64,000 nt of DNA from positions 6,067,501-6,131,500 of the forward strand of contig NC_066592.1 of the NCBI RefSeq assembly GCF_905475345.1, read 5' to 3'. Of the stretch, positions 1 through 12,200 are shown piece after piece (position 1 is the stretch's first letter; every line of letters begins with the position of its first letter). Source of the DNA: Vespula vulgaris. Lineage: Eukaryota; Arthropoda; Insecta; Hymenoptera; Vespidae. The notes beneath the pieces are model-generated. The model was not told the origin of the DNA. It saw nothing but the letters and a program-made list of their open reading frames with translations, and ran no database searches. The translations under genes and the position numbers were made by a program.

Positions 1-351
1 TTCTTTTTTGTGCAATATACCCGTATTTAGATTTATTTGATAAAGAAAAGCTATCGTTAATTAATTTTAATACAATGGCAGCGTAATGATTTCATTGAAT
101 CGATCAAGAAACCGAATCGAATCGAATCGAATCGAATCGATATGAAGGAGTTAGAAAGAATTTGAGGACTGCTGCACGGTCGATACATCTCGGTAACGAT
201 GGGAAAGCTTTCGATCGTTAGAACGAGCCAAAAGAACACTGCCAAAACTTCCGTGAATGCTGTGTTTAGATCACAAGGTGTGCGACTTAAAGAGAGAAAA
301 AAATTAAAACGGGAAAAGAATGAATACAATATAAAAGGAAACAAAAAAAAA

Positions 352-355
352 TAAT

Positions 356-391
<36 letters not shown>

Positions 392-421
392 TGTAATAAT
401 AATAATATTAATAATATTAAT

Positions 422-484
<63 letters not shown>
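352..484. repeat. (TAA)n microsatellite
   Basis: Interrupted TAA/AAT trinucleotide tract of about 130 bp. Read on the minus strand it produces a poly-isoleucine open frame that is not a gene. Confidence 0.95.
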
Positions 485-2232
485 TAAAAAGAAACAGAAA
501 ATAAAATAACAAAGGAAAAACTTAATAAACGAGAGAAAGAAAGAAAGAAAAAAAGAAAGAAAGAAAGAGAAAGCGTTTCTTCGCTCAGAAAAGAAAAAAA
601 AGGAAGAAAAAAACAGAAATAATAGTAGTAATAAAAAGTAACAAATAAAACAGAGCTCTTTCGTCTCTACCTTTTCAGAGTGCACCGTTTTTGAGGCTCG
701 GCAATAAAAAAAAAAAGAAAAAAAAGAAATAAATGGAAGAAAAAGAAAAAAACAAAAATGAACGAAAGAAGGAAAGCAAGAGAGAGAGAGAGAGGAAGAA
801 AGATCGATCAACAAGAAAGGAAAAGAAAAAGAAAAAAAAAAGGGATAAGAAAAAGAAAAAAAAAAAGAGAAAAAAAAGAAAAAAAAAACGTATTGTCATC
901 TAAGCTACAATAGTTGTACTTACGTGTCTTCTATTTTGTCGATGCATTGTCTGGGTATTATACATATAATGCAGAACGATCACGCGCATCGGTTCCTTTC
1001 GAGCGTGAAACGCGGTACTCTCTTCGCGATTTGTCTCTCCTTTCGAGCACGGAACGTTTGAATTATCGAGATCGCAATTCGAGAAACGTACATTGAATTC
1101 GTACGTGACATCGAAAGAACTGCAGCACGTGATCCGTGAATGCACAACCGTCGCCGTATTATTATATTTTACAGAATACAGATATAGATATATATACATA
1201 AATATATATATATATATATTGTTCCGTTATCACCGTTATATCATCACGTGTATCATAAATATTAAACTAATAAATTTGCAAACAGTTTATTGACTTGTGA
1301 AGACACAAACGATTCGTGAACGTTATAATCGCGAACGTTTTTTGCGTGCAGTATAGGAAAAATAACATATTCTTCAATTCGATTAAGTCAGGACGACTTA
1401 ATCCCGACGATAAATTAAATGTCGATGGAATAAGTATCGTCTAGACTCATTTTTAGCTTTCGCAAGCGAACGTGTACCTTCTGTCGTTTTTTAAGAGGTA
1501 AAGGGAGAATGGGAGATGGAGAGAAGGGAGTTAAGAAAAAGATATCGTACGAACGAGGAGAGTAGTCTTTCTATTCTCCGTTAAAGGGCTCTCTTTGTCC
1601 CTTACGTATGCACCCTTGTACATTTATTCGATATAAATTAGGGTGACGTTAACGCACTTGGTCAACGAATTTCTGCCGAGATCGAGCATTCCACGAGTAA
1701 ATGATGATGTAACAGAGATAGAGAGATAAAGACAGAGAGATAGAGATAGAAAAAGAGAGAGAAAGGGATAGTGAAAGAGATAGTGAAAGAGTAAGAAAAA
1801 GATAGAGGATAGAGATAAAGAAAGCGCGATAAAGCGAAACGTTAGGACGAAGGGAGACGTTAAAGAGCAAACGCAAGTACATATATTATATAAAAATACA
1901 TAGAAATATAAGAGAGAGGTGAAAAGATGATATATTTCAGTGAATCTGAATACATACGCGCGTATACGTGTATGATCGAGTGTTCGTGTGCGTGTAAAGA
2001 GCGTGATTCACGTGAATGTGTGTGCGCGTGTGTAATATGAACAAGGTCGACATATTTTCTAACGCAAATCACATTTTTAGGTTATTACTGTACTAATTAT
2101 ACGATATTAAGATAAATAAATGAATGAATAAATATGTATATATATATATATGCATACACACATATATATATATATATGTATAACTAAATATTATGAATTA
2201 AGTGTTTATTCGCATTTTTAACAGGATAAGGA

Positions 2233-2278
2233 ATTATTAATTATTATTATTAATTATTATTATTAATTATTATTATTA

Positions 2279-2322
<44 letters not shown>
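2233..2322. repeat. (ATT)n microsatellite
   Basis: ATT/TTA trinucleotide tract, interrupted in its first half by taa words and clean in its second half. Confidence 0.93.
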
Positions 2323-2325
<3 letters not shown>

Positions 2326-2847
2326 AAAATTCAATAATAGTTGTTGGTGTAATATTATGAAATAAATCTTTAACGATAGCAAGCGGTATCTTAAACCCGA
2401 TCTAAACCTTAAAAACCCGATCGAACGTCTCTTTCGTTTGTATTCGTATTTTAAAAGGAAACTAATCTTTCACTTTCTTATGCAGACTCACTCTTATTTA
2501 TTGCACTTCAGTTTCAGCAATAAAAGGCTTGTTGCTATCGCTCACGAGAGACGAAAAGAAAAACTTTGAGAACTGGCAAGTCGCCAAAATTCAATGAAAC
2601 GTATCTCTTCTACGGTATATATGTATCCATGTGCATATATATATATATATTTCTTTTTTTATGTACTTGAAGAAATGGATATTCTTTTTCGAAAGAATAA
2701 GATGAATTCTTCATAGTAGTAGTTCGATCCTTTCTATTGAAATAATCGTTTTCAGATTCTAAGATCTCTCACGAATTTTGTTGAATACTGGACAACAGCG
2801 AGATATCTTTTTCTATGCACGATGTAAATAAACAGAATATATACTTA

Positions 2848-2849
<2 letters not shown>

Positions 2850-2887
<38 letters not shown>
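2850..2887. repeat. (TA)n microsatellite
   Basis: Uninterrupted TA dinucleotide run of about 38 bp. Confidence 0.95.
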
Positions 2888-2889
<2 letters not shown>

Positions 2890-3373
2890 ATTTATATAAT
2901 AGATGAAAGCGAGCTATCTTTTTCTCCGAGTGAATACCAAGATGACAAAGAAACGTTTGACCTATAAATTTTTAATATTTCTCAAGGGATCCCACCATTT
3001 TGTTTTTTTTTTCTTTTTGTATTATTTTTTCTCCCCCATTTTTCTAAGCTAAAGCAACGAAAAACGATATCCTCAAATAGCAAGGTATCGACGAAAGCTT
3101 TTTTCCACATTAGGAACTATCGACTTAGTTATATAAAAATTCTTTTTTCTTCAAACTTTTCAATTTCGAAAGGCAACGTCCCACGAGATATTTATTACTT
3201 ACATGCTACGCTTTCTTCGAAACTCGAGTTATATGTACGTGGAATCGATGGAACCTGTAACGTCTTCGAAAAACGAACATTTATTTCAATCTATCTAATA
3301 TTAGGGTGATATCGTTGTGTCAGTTCTTTCTTCTCTTATATATAATACGATATTGGAGAAAAATAAATAATTT

Positions 3374-3376
<3 letters not shown>

Positions 3377-3422
<46 letters not shown>
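3377..3422. repeat. (TA)n microsatellite
   Basis: Uninterrupted TA run of about 46 bp. Confidence 0.95.
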
Positions 3423-3428
<6 letters not shown>

Positions 3429-3863
3429 AAAGAAATCATGAACAAAAATAAATGGAAAGCTTTTTATTAAATTACGTTCGATTAGATTAGATCGACATAT
3501 ATTTCATTGATTCGTTTTGAAAATGTAATATTTAATATATTTAATATATTATAATATCTATAATATATTTATCTAATTTGAAATCTTTTTCAATTTTAGT
3601 ATAAATTACGTGCTGTTTCGGAGATACATACCTATATTACGCACGTACACCCGTATGTATATCGCATATGAAGCTTTACAGAAGATTAAACGAACAATGA
3701 GATGAGTCGACGGCTTCCGAGAACGAACTATTTACACCGAAACATTACGAAAATATCCGAGTGTTTCGGAAGGGCGACAATTATACAAAGATCGTGAGAT
3801 CGATACTTATTATTTTGTTTCTATTTCTTCTTATGTTCTCGTAATAACGTTTTATTTCTATAG

Positions 3864-3946
3864 TATAAAGTAAGGAGAATCGTTCAGCGCCAGTAAAAGG
3901 AATAATAAATCATTGAAATGATCCCATTGGATCATGGAGCCCATCG
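3864..3946 (+). CDS. Candidate exon: 5' UTR plus start codon
   Basis: An 83-nt stretch flanked by a strong acceptor (T/C-rich tract ending ttttatttctatag) and a perfect donor (gtaagtat). All three frames contain stops in the first half, so it cannot be an ordinary internal coding exon. Two ATGs remain open to the donor: 3918 (10 codons, ending two bases into a codon) and 3934 (M-E-P-I plus one base, phase 1). The 3934 ATG has phase 1, which matches the entry phase that keeps the exons at 30815 and 31744 open in their most protein-like frame. The product is unrecognised. It could equally be a non-coding exon of a long non-coding RNA. Both splice signals are seen; the start codon is inferred. 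Confidence 0.4.
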
Positions 3947-5593
3947 GTAAGTATAATCTTCCTTTTTTCTAACTTCTTCCTATATAAGATTATTACGAAA
4001 GTATATCATTAATATATTCAAGCGATCAATTTAACATTTTAGATAGCACTTTCTTCCCTTTTTTCTTTTCTTACTTGCTTGATAAATTATGTATACAATT
4101 TCGTTAGATCGAGTTTAAAGGTTAAAGACAGAATACAAAATAAATGATACGAAGTATCTACGTACATATATATGTACGTATATAAGTAAACTTATTTAAT
4201 CTATCGACCTCTACACGATTGTTTACGTACGTACATAGGTAGAAGGACGCTCGTGATCTTCAGTCTCTTTTGTAACATCATCGAGGAAGGACGTACTTAT
4301 ACGCAGTAAGTTCGATTACAAATCTCTCACGATCAATACGAATTATTTGATAACGAAATACGCTGATAATTGCTTTCGTGAACGCAGAATCGGAGAACGT
4401 TCTATAGACACGTATTTACATATATGTATATATAGGTATATATAGATATATTCTCTCACTCTTCCGATACAACATGGAGTCGAGTTGTTATGGACACCAT
4501 GCATGCACTCGTCCTGTCGTCCTTCGATTTCTGTTTATGACAAGGTTCTCACGCTTCGTCGTATCGCGATAACAATGGTATGACCTTCGACGTTGAGATT
4601 TCACAAATGGAAAAATAGATCGTAAATAATAGAAATAATATCGTTTAATAGAAATATTTGTATTACGTATTATCGTTTAATAATTTAAACACGTTTCTCG
4701 TTGTTTAATACGTTTTACTTTACAGGTTGTAACACACACGCTTTATATAATAAAGTCTGTTACGGTTTAGATATAAGCTTAGATATAAATTAGATTAACA
4801 TATATAAGTTGAATATAAGTTGGATACAGGCTAATATAATTTGATACAATGTCGTTCCTACGAACTATCGTATAGGGTTCAGTCATGTCACGTTGTTCCA
4901 TCATTCTGGAAATTGAACCGCACGTGTTGCTCGCCACGTGACCCCGACCCTTTCTCTCGAATCAAGTTCCAAGTCACCGAGCGAAATTAACGAAGGACGA
5001 ATCCTTCGAATTTTTCCTTATCTTTTAACAGGAGTAACGGGACAATAGTGTACCATGTCAACTGGTAGAAATTTAAATTCGTATAAAAAGTTTCCACGAC
5101 ATTAAAGATTCTCATTTAAATATTTTAGCATCTTCAAAGGATAATACATGCGCAAGCCACGGTTTATGTATATTATAGGCATTTATGTATGGATATATAT
5201 ATATATATATGTATAAATATATAGTTATATATATGTATTTCTCTAGTTTACCTTGGTTAGTTAGTTTTCAAAGTAATATACATCTACCAGGTTGAACTCG
5301 TAATAAAATTCACTGCGTTCAACTAATTAACCGCCTGCTCGACTCTTGCGAATTCGAAAGCTCCTTATTTGTCCGTTTGTTGTTCAAAGGAAATTTCATT
5401 TATACTGTGTTTAAACGTGATTACATTGGAACGAAGGAACAATTAAATTTCGTTGGTTTCACGTTATTTACATTAAGTGTTATCGTATATCCTACAAAAA
5501 TCGTCCTTTACGTTTTTATACGACGAAGATTTATTTGTTTATTCTTGGAACGCATGTTTTATTTTCCTTTTTTTTCTTTTTCTTTTTCACAAG
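3947..5593. other. Non-coding block with twin E-boxes
   Basis: Presumed intron. I see short (TA)n runs, several 'tacgtacgta' style alternating stretches, and a tandem CACGTG pair (annotated separately). There is a 32-codon ATG frame at 4474 with no splice or promoter support. Nothing else stands out. Confidence 0.5.
4921..4940. promoter_or_regulatory. Tandem CACGTG E-boxes
   Basis: Two perfect palindromic CACGTG hexamers at 4921-4926 and 4935-4940 are separated by 8 bp, in a locally GC-richer stretch (about 4915-4985). CACGTG is the canonical site for bHLH dimers such as CLOCK-CYCLE, Myc-Max or MITF-type factors. Function is inferred from the motif only; there is no adjacent promoter that I can define. 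Confidence 0.3.
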
Positions 5594-5597
5594 ACAG

Positions 5598-5674
5598 AAT
5601 CAAGACTATGATCGATAATCTAAGAGGGGAGTTGTGGAAAACTCTGCGCATCAACGATACTTCGCATTATCTAG
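5598..5674 (+). CDS. Weak exon candidate
   Basis: Follows a long T/C tract with two alternative AGs (5592-5593 and 5596-5597) and ends at a moderate donor (ctag|gtagac). The stretch is GC-richer than its flanks. An ATG at 5608 opens a frame reading MIDNLRGELWKTLRINDTS and a few further residues to the donor, leaving one base (phase 1). Without the donor the frame runs on to a stop at 5716-5718. No domain is recognisable. The donor is weak, so this could be chance. Confidence 0.22.
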
Positions 5675-6078
5675 GTAGACAGACTGTTGAGCTCAAGCTG
5701 TTGCGTCAATATTTATAATCTTTCCGAGTCCACGTTTTCTCGCTCTCATCGCTCTTATCATTTACGATACACTTTACTTGAGAAACAGGAAAAATGTGAC
5801 GAGCATTGTGCAAAAACCGTGTCAATCGAAGATCCTGTGCTCGACAAATCAAATAATTTTCTGTCTTTTTTTAAAACGAAAAACGGAAAATAGGAAAGAA
5901 AGAGAGTAAATAACGAAAGCAAACTAAAACTTTTATTGATCCGTCATCCGATCGGGAGTATAGGAAAGGGAAAACGAAACAAGAAAAAAGAGACGAAAAA
6001 AATCACATAGACGTGATTTCGTTCGATTTCATCCTTTTTACTTTTTTCTTTCATCTTCTTCCTATTTCTATTCTTTAC

Positions 6079-6102
6079 CCACACACACACACACACACAC
6101 AT
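6079..6102. repeat. (CA)n microsatellite
   Basis: Clean CA dinucleotide run of about 24 bp. Confidence 0.93.
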
Positions 6103-6192
6103 CTATATTTTTTTCTTTCGAAAAAGAAAGAAGAACGGAACGTCCGTAAAAGAAGAAGGAAATGGAAAAAATGCGAGCGTTTTCTTCGGAAT

Positions 6193-6266
6193 TTAAGCGT
6201 GTTTCCTCGGCCTTGGACGGTCGACCTTGGCTCCCTCGATCGTCCCGAAAGTAGGCGCGGCCCTGG
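6193..6266 (-). CDS. Weak terminal-exon candidate, minus strand
   Basis: On the minus strand a long CT-rich tract ends in a cctag acceptor (AG at plus-strand 6268-6267). It is followed by a GC-rich frame of 23 residues (beginning R-A-A-P-T-F-G-T-I-E-G) and a stop at 6193-6195. Entry phase is 1, the same as the exit phase of the minus-strand candidates at 37027 and 47645. However, the same GC-rich patch borders the plus-strand promoter-like region, and GC richness alone keeps frames open, so this may be promoter DNA and not an exon. Not recognised. Confidence 0.18.
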
Positions 6267-6284
6267 CTAGGATAGAAGAAGAAG

Positions 6285-6313
6285 AAGAGACAGAGATAGA
6301 GAGGTAGAGAGAT

Positions 6314-6344
<31 letters not shown>

Positions 6345-6399
6345 AACAGAGAGAGAAAGAGAGAGAGAGAGAAAGAGCAAGATATATATAGATATATAT

Positions 6400-6436
<37 letters not shown>

Positions 6437-6451
6437 AGGATAGAGATAGAG
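6285..6451. repeat. (GA)n/(GATA)n purine tract
   Basis: Long GA-dominated tract with gata and tatata interruptions. It lies immediately 5' of the CpG-rich promoter-like segment and generates poly-Ser/Leu open frames on the minus strand. Confidence 0.92.
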
Positions 6452-6454
6452 CGT

Positions 6455-6600
6455 AAAGGGTCGTGCGCGCGCGCACCTAGCTCGGGGGTGGGTTCGACGA
6501 AGAGGTCCGGCGCGCCACCACCTCGACGCACGTACGGCCAGGCCACAGAACGAAGAGCCGGTCAGACGCTCGTCAGCCGCGTCTACATACGTCCTTTCCT
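6455..6600 (+). promoter_or_regulatory. CpG-rich promoter-like region
   Basis: One of the most GC- and CpG-rich patches of the window, with alternating cgcgcg, a ggcgcgcc palindrome and two 'tcag' words (about 6564 and 6575) that loosely resemble arthropod initiator elements. It is bounded 5' by a purine tract and 3' by pyrimidine-rich DNA. It lies about 0.9 kb 5' of an ATG plus donor at 7438-7476, which fits a TATA-less promoter and long leader. The transcription start itself is not determinable from sequence. Confidence 0.35.
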
Positions 6601-6671
6601 GCGAAACGTCCTAGATTTGCTCACCTTGAGCGTGTCAAGAAAATAACAAGTCATTTCTTTCGTCTCTCTGT

Positions 6672-6896
6672 TTGTCTCTCTATCTCTCTCTATCTGTTTA
6701 TCTCTATATCTGCCTCTGTCTTTCGCTCGCTGTCTTTTTCTCCGTCTCTCTCTGTCTCTCTCTCTCACTCTCTCACTCTCTACTTCTGGTTCTTCCTTAC
6801 GGTTCAACGCTCTCATTCAACTTTTTCTCTCCCTTCCTTTATTCTCCTCTCTCTCTCTCTCTCTCTCTCTATTCTCTCTCTCTCTCTCTTTCCCCT
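6672..6896. repeat. (CT)n-rich pyrimidine tract
   Basis: Imperfect CT/CTTT repeats over about 220 bp. They end near a good acceptor (tttcatttag, AG near 6920), so the leader of the downstream candidate exon may be spliced here. Confidence 0.85.
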
Positions 6897-7437
6897 TACG
6901 TGTTATCCTTTTTTCATTTAGAAGAAAGCATCGAACTCGAGTATAGTCTCGAGGTTTCCTTCGTTCCAGATCGTTAACGTAAAAATCTCGAAGTTTCGTT
7001 TCCGAAAGGGAAAAATTTTCGAAAAGAGGAGATAGAGATAACGGTAGAGATAAGAGAAAGAAATTGTAGAAGGAAGAAGAGAGAGTGATATAGTCCAGTC
7101 GCGTTTCGCGTACGATAGGGAAAAGGAAAGAAAAGAAAGAGGAAGGAAGGAAGGAAAAAGAGATAGAAGGCGGGAATAAGAAGAGGATAGAAGAGGACAG
7201 AAGAGGACGCAACGACCACCTGTAGTAGTTCTTTTCTGTTGACGAGCCCCGTCGTTTCTTCTGTCTCTGATATAATATCATATCATAATCGTCGAATCCG
7301 TTTCTCTTCTCGCGGAGAAAAGTTTCTGATACGGGCGCGAGGTCAGATCATCCTGGAAATCTTCGACGTGAGGGAGAGAAGGGAACGACGCTTCGTCCAG
7401 CCAACACCTTTAGAGCTTTGCCAGGATTACCACCAAA

Positions 7438-7476
7438 ATGAAGACCTCATCGTTCTCTCTTCGTGTTATGCGCAGG
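7438..7476 (+). CDS. Candidate first coding exon
   Basis: ATG at 7438 sits in a near-ideal insect start context (caccaaaATG) and stays open for 13 codons (MKTSSFSLRVMRR) up to a perfect donor, agg|gtaagt. The preceding 240 bases are GC-richer than their surroundings and are also open in another frame, consistent with a leader derived from the promoter-like region at 6455-6600. The donor is duplicated: gtaagtaagt offers a second GT four bases downstream (7481). Using the first donor the exon ends in phase 0; using the second, in phase 1, which would match the downstream 27-nt and 40-nt exons. The product is unrecognised. It may be an alternative first exon of the same gene as the exon at 3864. 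Confidence 0.42.
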
Positions 7477-8699
7477 GTAAGTAAGTGAATTTTTGTGTAT
7501 CTTTTCTTATGGTTATTTCTCGTATACTTTTTATCCCTTAATCCTTTTGCGTTTTTTTCTTGTTATCTATTTTTTTTTCTTTTTTTCCTTTGGGTTTTCT
7601 CTTTGTTTCTTTGTTTCTGTTTTCCTTCTATTTTTTTTTCTTGTTAGATTCAATCAGTCGTTTTAATCGTTTTTTTTTTCTTTTAGTTTCTTTGGTTCTT
7701 TATTTCTTTCCCTTGCTTTTCTTTCTTTTTTCTTTTTTTTTTTTAATTCGATCCTTCTCTCTATCAAACGCAACGATTAATTTATACAATGTGATTCGCC
7801 GAAAGCGTCTCCGAATTGCATTTTAATACCCATTTCTAGAACGTACGAAATTTCAAATTTTACGATAAATTATAGTTTTACGATGAAACACGATCGAAAT
7901 GACAACGGCTCGTAGACAGTTAATTTATCACGATTAATAGTTATAGGATAGACACTAGCTCGTAATTCACCTTTACTCGCTTGTAAGATTTACGATCCAA
8001 TCGTGATTGCGTTTATAGACTATGTTCGTTCACGTACAATAGAAAGCATCCGATCCGGAAGGTATCATAATATTTTCAGGGAAAGCTACGGGGTAGCTTC
8101 GAGCACGGCGATAATGCTACGTAAATATTTGACTCTGAGCCTACGTGCGGTCAAGACACCTCGTCAAACTCGATTTACTTTTCATATTGAACGATTAACG
8201 CTTACGAATCTGCATCCTCTAATCGTTATTGAATATGTAAATTGATTTACGTCGCCTACACGCTCGATCGTTGAATTCTTGATCGAACTTGGAGAATATT
8301 TTTGCACCTACGTCGAAAGGTTTCGATTAAATCGACGGATAGACTGCTAGAAAGAGAAAAAGAGAAAGAGAGAGAAAGAGAGATTCTATTATCGAGTCTA
8401 TTTTCTTTATTCGCTCGACCTTTTTCTATTTCTAGCTTGGAATATAAAGTACTACCGTTGCGTTCGTTTCCTGTGTATATAATACAACGAAGACTATTTG
8501 AATATTTCCTACATGATTGCGACGATTCGATTTAGATAAATCGTCGTTTCGATTAGTTTAAATTATAAATTGAAGAACGTTTCTTTGTAAAAAGAAATCC
8601 GTGTAAATGGTTTGTTAGGATTGTAGAAAAAGGAAAGCCAATTTTTCGCTCTATTAAACGTACAGATAATTGAGGACTTCTTTATTCCCGATGGATGGA

Positions 8700-8768
<69 letters not shown>

Positions 8769-9239
8769 GAGAGAGTTTTCATCATTCGTGTTAGAGAGAA
8801 GTCCCTTATGGGAATTAAATTTGAAAAGAACAAAAAGAAAGGGTTGGTTGGGGGTGGGTGAGGGTGGGATAGAGTTGTTCAAAATCGAGCGAAAACTAAT
8901 CTATTGTCTGAAAGTTGTGTAAGATGTAAATCACTCTGAATTACGTTTGGAGTTTGAATACTCCATGTATATTTGTCGACTTTGATCTCATATATATATA
9001 TATCGTTCTACTTTTTAGAAGCGTTGATTTTCATCTTGCCTTTTAGTTACGCGTTTCGACGAAACCCCTGAAAATAAAATTCATTTATGCATTCCGAGTA
9101 GATTGAAACAAAGACTTTATCATCGTGCGAGAATTGAATCGTGACAACCTTGAGGTGCTATTTATATTGCATATTTCAGTTCGCTACCAGATACGTGATA
9201 AAATTAAGCGTGTTAATGAATAAGAACCTTTGAAGAAAG

Positions 9240-9270
<31 letters not shown>

Positions 9271-12200
9271 GAGACAAATGCAAATTCATATAAGAACTCG
9301 TCCGACATTAAATCGTTTGGAAGTTGTTTCTAATTTTTGTCAATCAGATTGTTAATTAATGATATAATAATAACATACGTTAACCTAAGTTATTACCTTA
9401 TATAGAGTTTAACATTCTTGTTGTATAGGTCAAACATGATTCTCGTTAACTAGGTCGAATGTGTTTATGTGTATGTGTCGTCAAAAAAACGTTCGATAGT
9501 TCGGATGACCTTTCTTTGAATATTCACTACACGTTTTATTTTTAAAAATATCAGTATTTGTAAATATGGTATTACGCAAAATTGTTACATCTTATTGCGT
9601 AAGTATAAGCTTTTTCTCTCTAGTTCTCTCTAAAATAATATATTTAATATAATGGGTAGATACGTTAAAAAAATTGTCCTTTGATCATAGAAAATAATTA
9701 AATCGTTAAGATCGTTAGAAGCGTTTATTATTGACGATCGTAAATTCGATTATTATTCGTCGATTGAGTTTTAATCCTATTCGATTGGAAATATTAAGAC
9801 CGTACATATAATTCTACCTTTCGATTACAGATTCATCTTGCACGCGATAATATAAATCCTTTAAAAGAGAATGTAATTAGAAAACCGAGAAACTTTTAAT
9901 TTGAAATAAGTTCCCGTTAGAAGCCGCTGCTCTTTCGTTAGTTTAAGCTCTCTCAAGGACGTCGTATCTTTCGAACTCTACATAGAATCAAGTAAGTACT
10001 TACTACCAAGGACATAGCTTGGCCGCCATTAATTTCCCTCGATTACATTGTAGAAGGTGACGGAATGAGTTTATAAATGTGTTGCAAACCGTAATCCGAA
10101 CTGGCTCTTGTAAATTGAATACTCTGGTTTCTCTCTTTCTCTCTCTCCCTTAAAAGAGAGCGCTGAGATTAAGTTGAGAAATCAAACTAGTTTGAAAAAT
10201 GTAATGAAACATTTCTAATCCCGTTGTTATCAACGGAAAAACTTATTTTACTTTTTAATTTATATATGGATCAAATTTGATCGATAGTTATTTCATGTAT
10301 TTCTCGATAACTCGAGAGATCTATATTTGCATAGGTAATATAAAGTGTATTCAATTTACGAGATAAACGCTTATAGATTATTCGAGGATTAAAGTTGAAA
10401 ATATTTTCGAAGGTCATTCTTCAAAGATTTTATATCGTTCTTTCTTCGGTATCGTTCGTCGTTGCATCTAGAATGCAAATGCGTACTTGTTAGTTGCATA
10501 AACAAGTATCATCGTTATCCTTAAGAAATGTTTCTCGTTCTATGATCTCTCGCGAGCTTTGAAGCATACGCCATTAGACGTCTTTTATATTTCGCGAAGT
10601 AGATACAACACTTTTTTAGTATGAAACGAATGGCGACGAATATGTAAATTTGTATCGCATAGTTCTGCTCGATTCGAAATTGTATTCGTATGGTATATTT
10701 TTTTTTATATCTTCAAATAAAATAATATAAATTCTTTTATTTCAAAGGTCAAGATATTTATCTGTGTTTTTTTTTTTCGGCACGAATATGAAAATTAAGG
10801 CGAGAGAAGAGTTAATTCTTAATAAAAATGACGAAGGTTATTTGCGTAATATGCATATTCAAAAGGAATTTCTATCAGGCATAGGATAATTTGCCACCTT
10901 CACACCGTACCACGTTTCCTTTATACATGAAGCTAATAAAGTTTCTCTTTCACGTATGCAACAAAGCTAGTCTAGCTGGTGCTCAATGTTCTACACTTTC
11001 GATGTGTCAGACCGAGTTGCTGCGTGCACGAACAATATCAAACGTCTAGGCGACGACAGGGTGCAATTAAGTGTCGAATATTAATTGATCGAGCAAGTGA
11101 CGTTTGAAAACCGATATACCGTTTGCCTCGATTCCATACGCGTTCAACGTACTACGTTATTTTTATTTCTTTCTTTTCTTTTTTTTTTTTTAATTTTCTT
11201 ACGTAGTATACGACACAGAACGTTTGTTAGAAAAGTCGAAAAATTTGCGAAAAAGGACGAACAATTTTTTATCTGATCGATTGGATGATTTTTTCACGTA
11301 AATAAGTTTTAAACTATTATTTTATCCACCATAATTTCTTTCTTTTTTTTTTTTTACATATCGATCAGTTTACAATTCTAACGTCTCCATTTAAAAGCAA
11401 ATGAAATTTGACTTACGTCAGAATATATGAATTCGGTTGACCCGACAATAACATGCAACTCGTGCCTCTTTCCTGTACAAACGATAATATCCATGATATA
11501 TATGCAAGACCTTATTGTTAGTTACTTCGATGTTGCATCGATATGAGTTTTTAAAGTCTCGCGAGAACACGTAATGCGATTATCGAACGTATCGTAACTT
11601 ATATTCGAGATTTAAATGCTTGTTTTATGGATTTCATTGTCAACGTTAATTTTATGGGAGTACGTACGGGAAAGTAAAAGAATAATTTCGATTTTGATAG
11701 CTTCGTTCTAGTTCGGATCGATCAATCTAAATAAAGAATTTTTAACGTGACATTTTATATCGATAGTAAATAATAAGAACAATTATATAAATAAGTACGA
11801 TGGATATACGATAAAAATTTTTTTATAACTTTCTATCTCACTTACGTTAGAAAAAAGGGCGAGAGAAAAAAGAGAGAGAGAGAGAGAGAGAGACATAATT
11901 GAATAGAAAAAGTAAATTTGTAGAATAAACGCATTCGTCGAGTAATTATATAGCCGGTGCACTCGTTTTATCGGATTCGATGTCGAAGATTGAGTTTGAG
12001 TTGGCCGAATAAAATTGATTCGTCGAACTCGAATCCGATTTTTGTTGTCAGGACGAAATAGATTAATACGAGGATCGAATTATATCTTGCTTGAGGAAAT
12101 TGTATTTGGTTGGAACGTATGTATGTAAGAGGAAAGATTAAAACTCGTTTAATTTTTTTTTCGAATTTCTCGGAGAAAATATTTCATACGATTTTCAAGT

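Larger units (their letters stand above)
1..3863. other. Non-coding block with simple repeats
   Basis: No supportable gene. The stretch holds a long (TAA)n tract, purine-rich DNA to about 890, GA-rich DNA at 1710-1810 and several (TA)n runs. A minus-strand open frame (900-1199) ends at a strong minus-strand donor (gtaagt, plus-strand 918-923) but has no convincing pyrimidine-rich acceptor or promoter, so I do not call it. A 36-nt stretch (3049-3084) lies between a T-rich acceptor and a moderate donor and is open in frame, but it is too short to trust. Confidence 0.6.

Noticed and set aside
287..814. 175-codon minus-strand ORF
   Set aside because: Dominated by poly-Ile, poly-Phe and poly-Ser from the (TAA)n and GA-rich repeats; no domain or splice support for the whole frame.
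900..1199. 99-codon minus-strand ORF ending at a gtaagt donor
   Set aside because: No pyrimidine-rich acceptor or promoter, and the plus strand is open over the same CpG-rich patch.
4474..4572. 32-codon plus-strand ATG frame after a TATATA stretch
   Set aside because: Short, no splice signals, and the TATA-like word is part of general TA-richness.
6672..7281. Several overlapping ORFs on both strands
   Set aside because: Made of Ser/Leu or Arg/Glu runs encoded by CT/GA repeats; classic repeat shadows.
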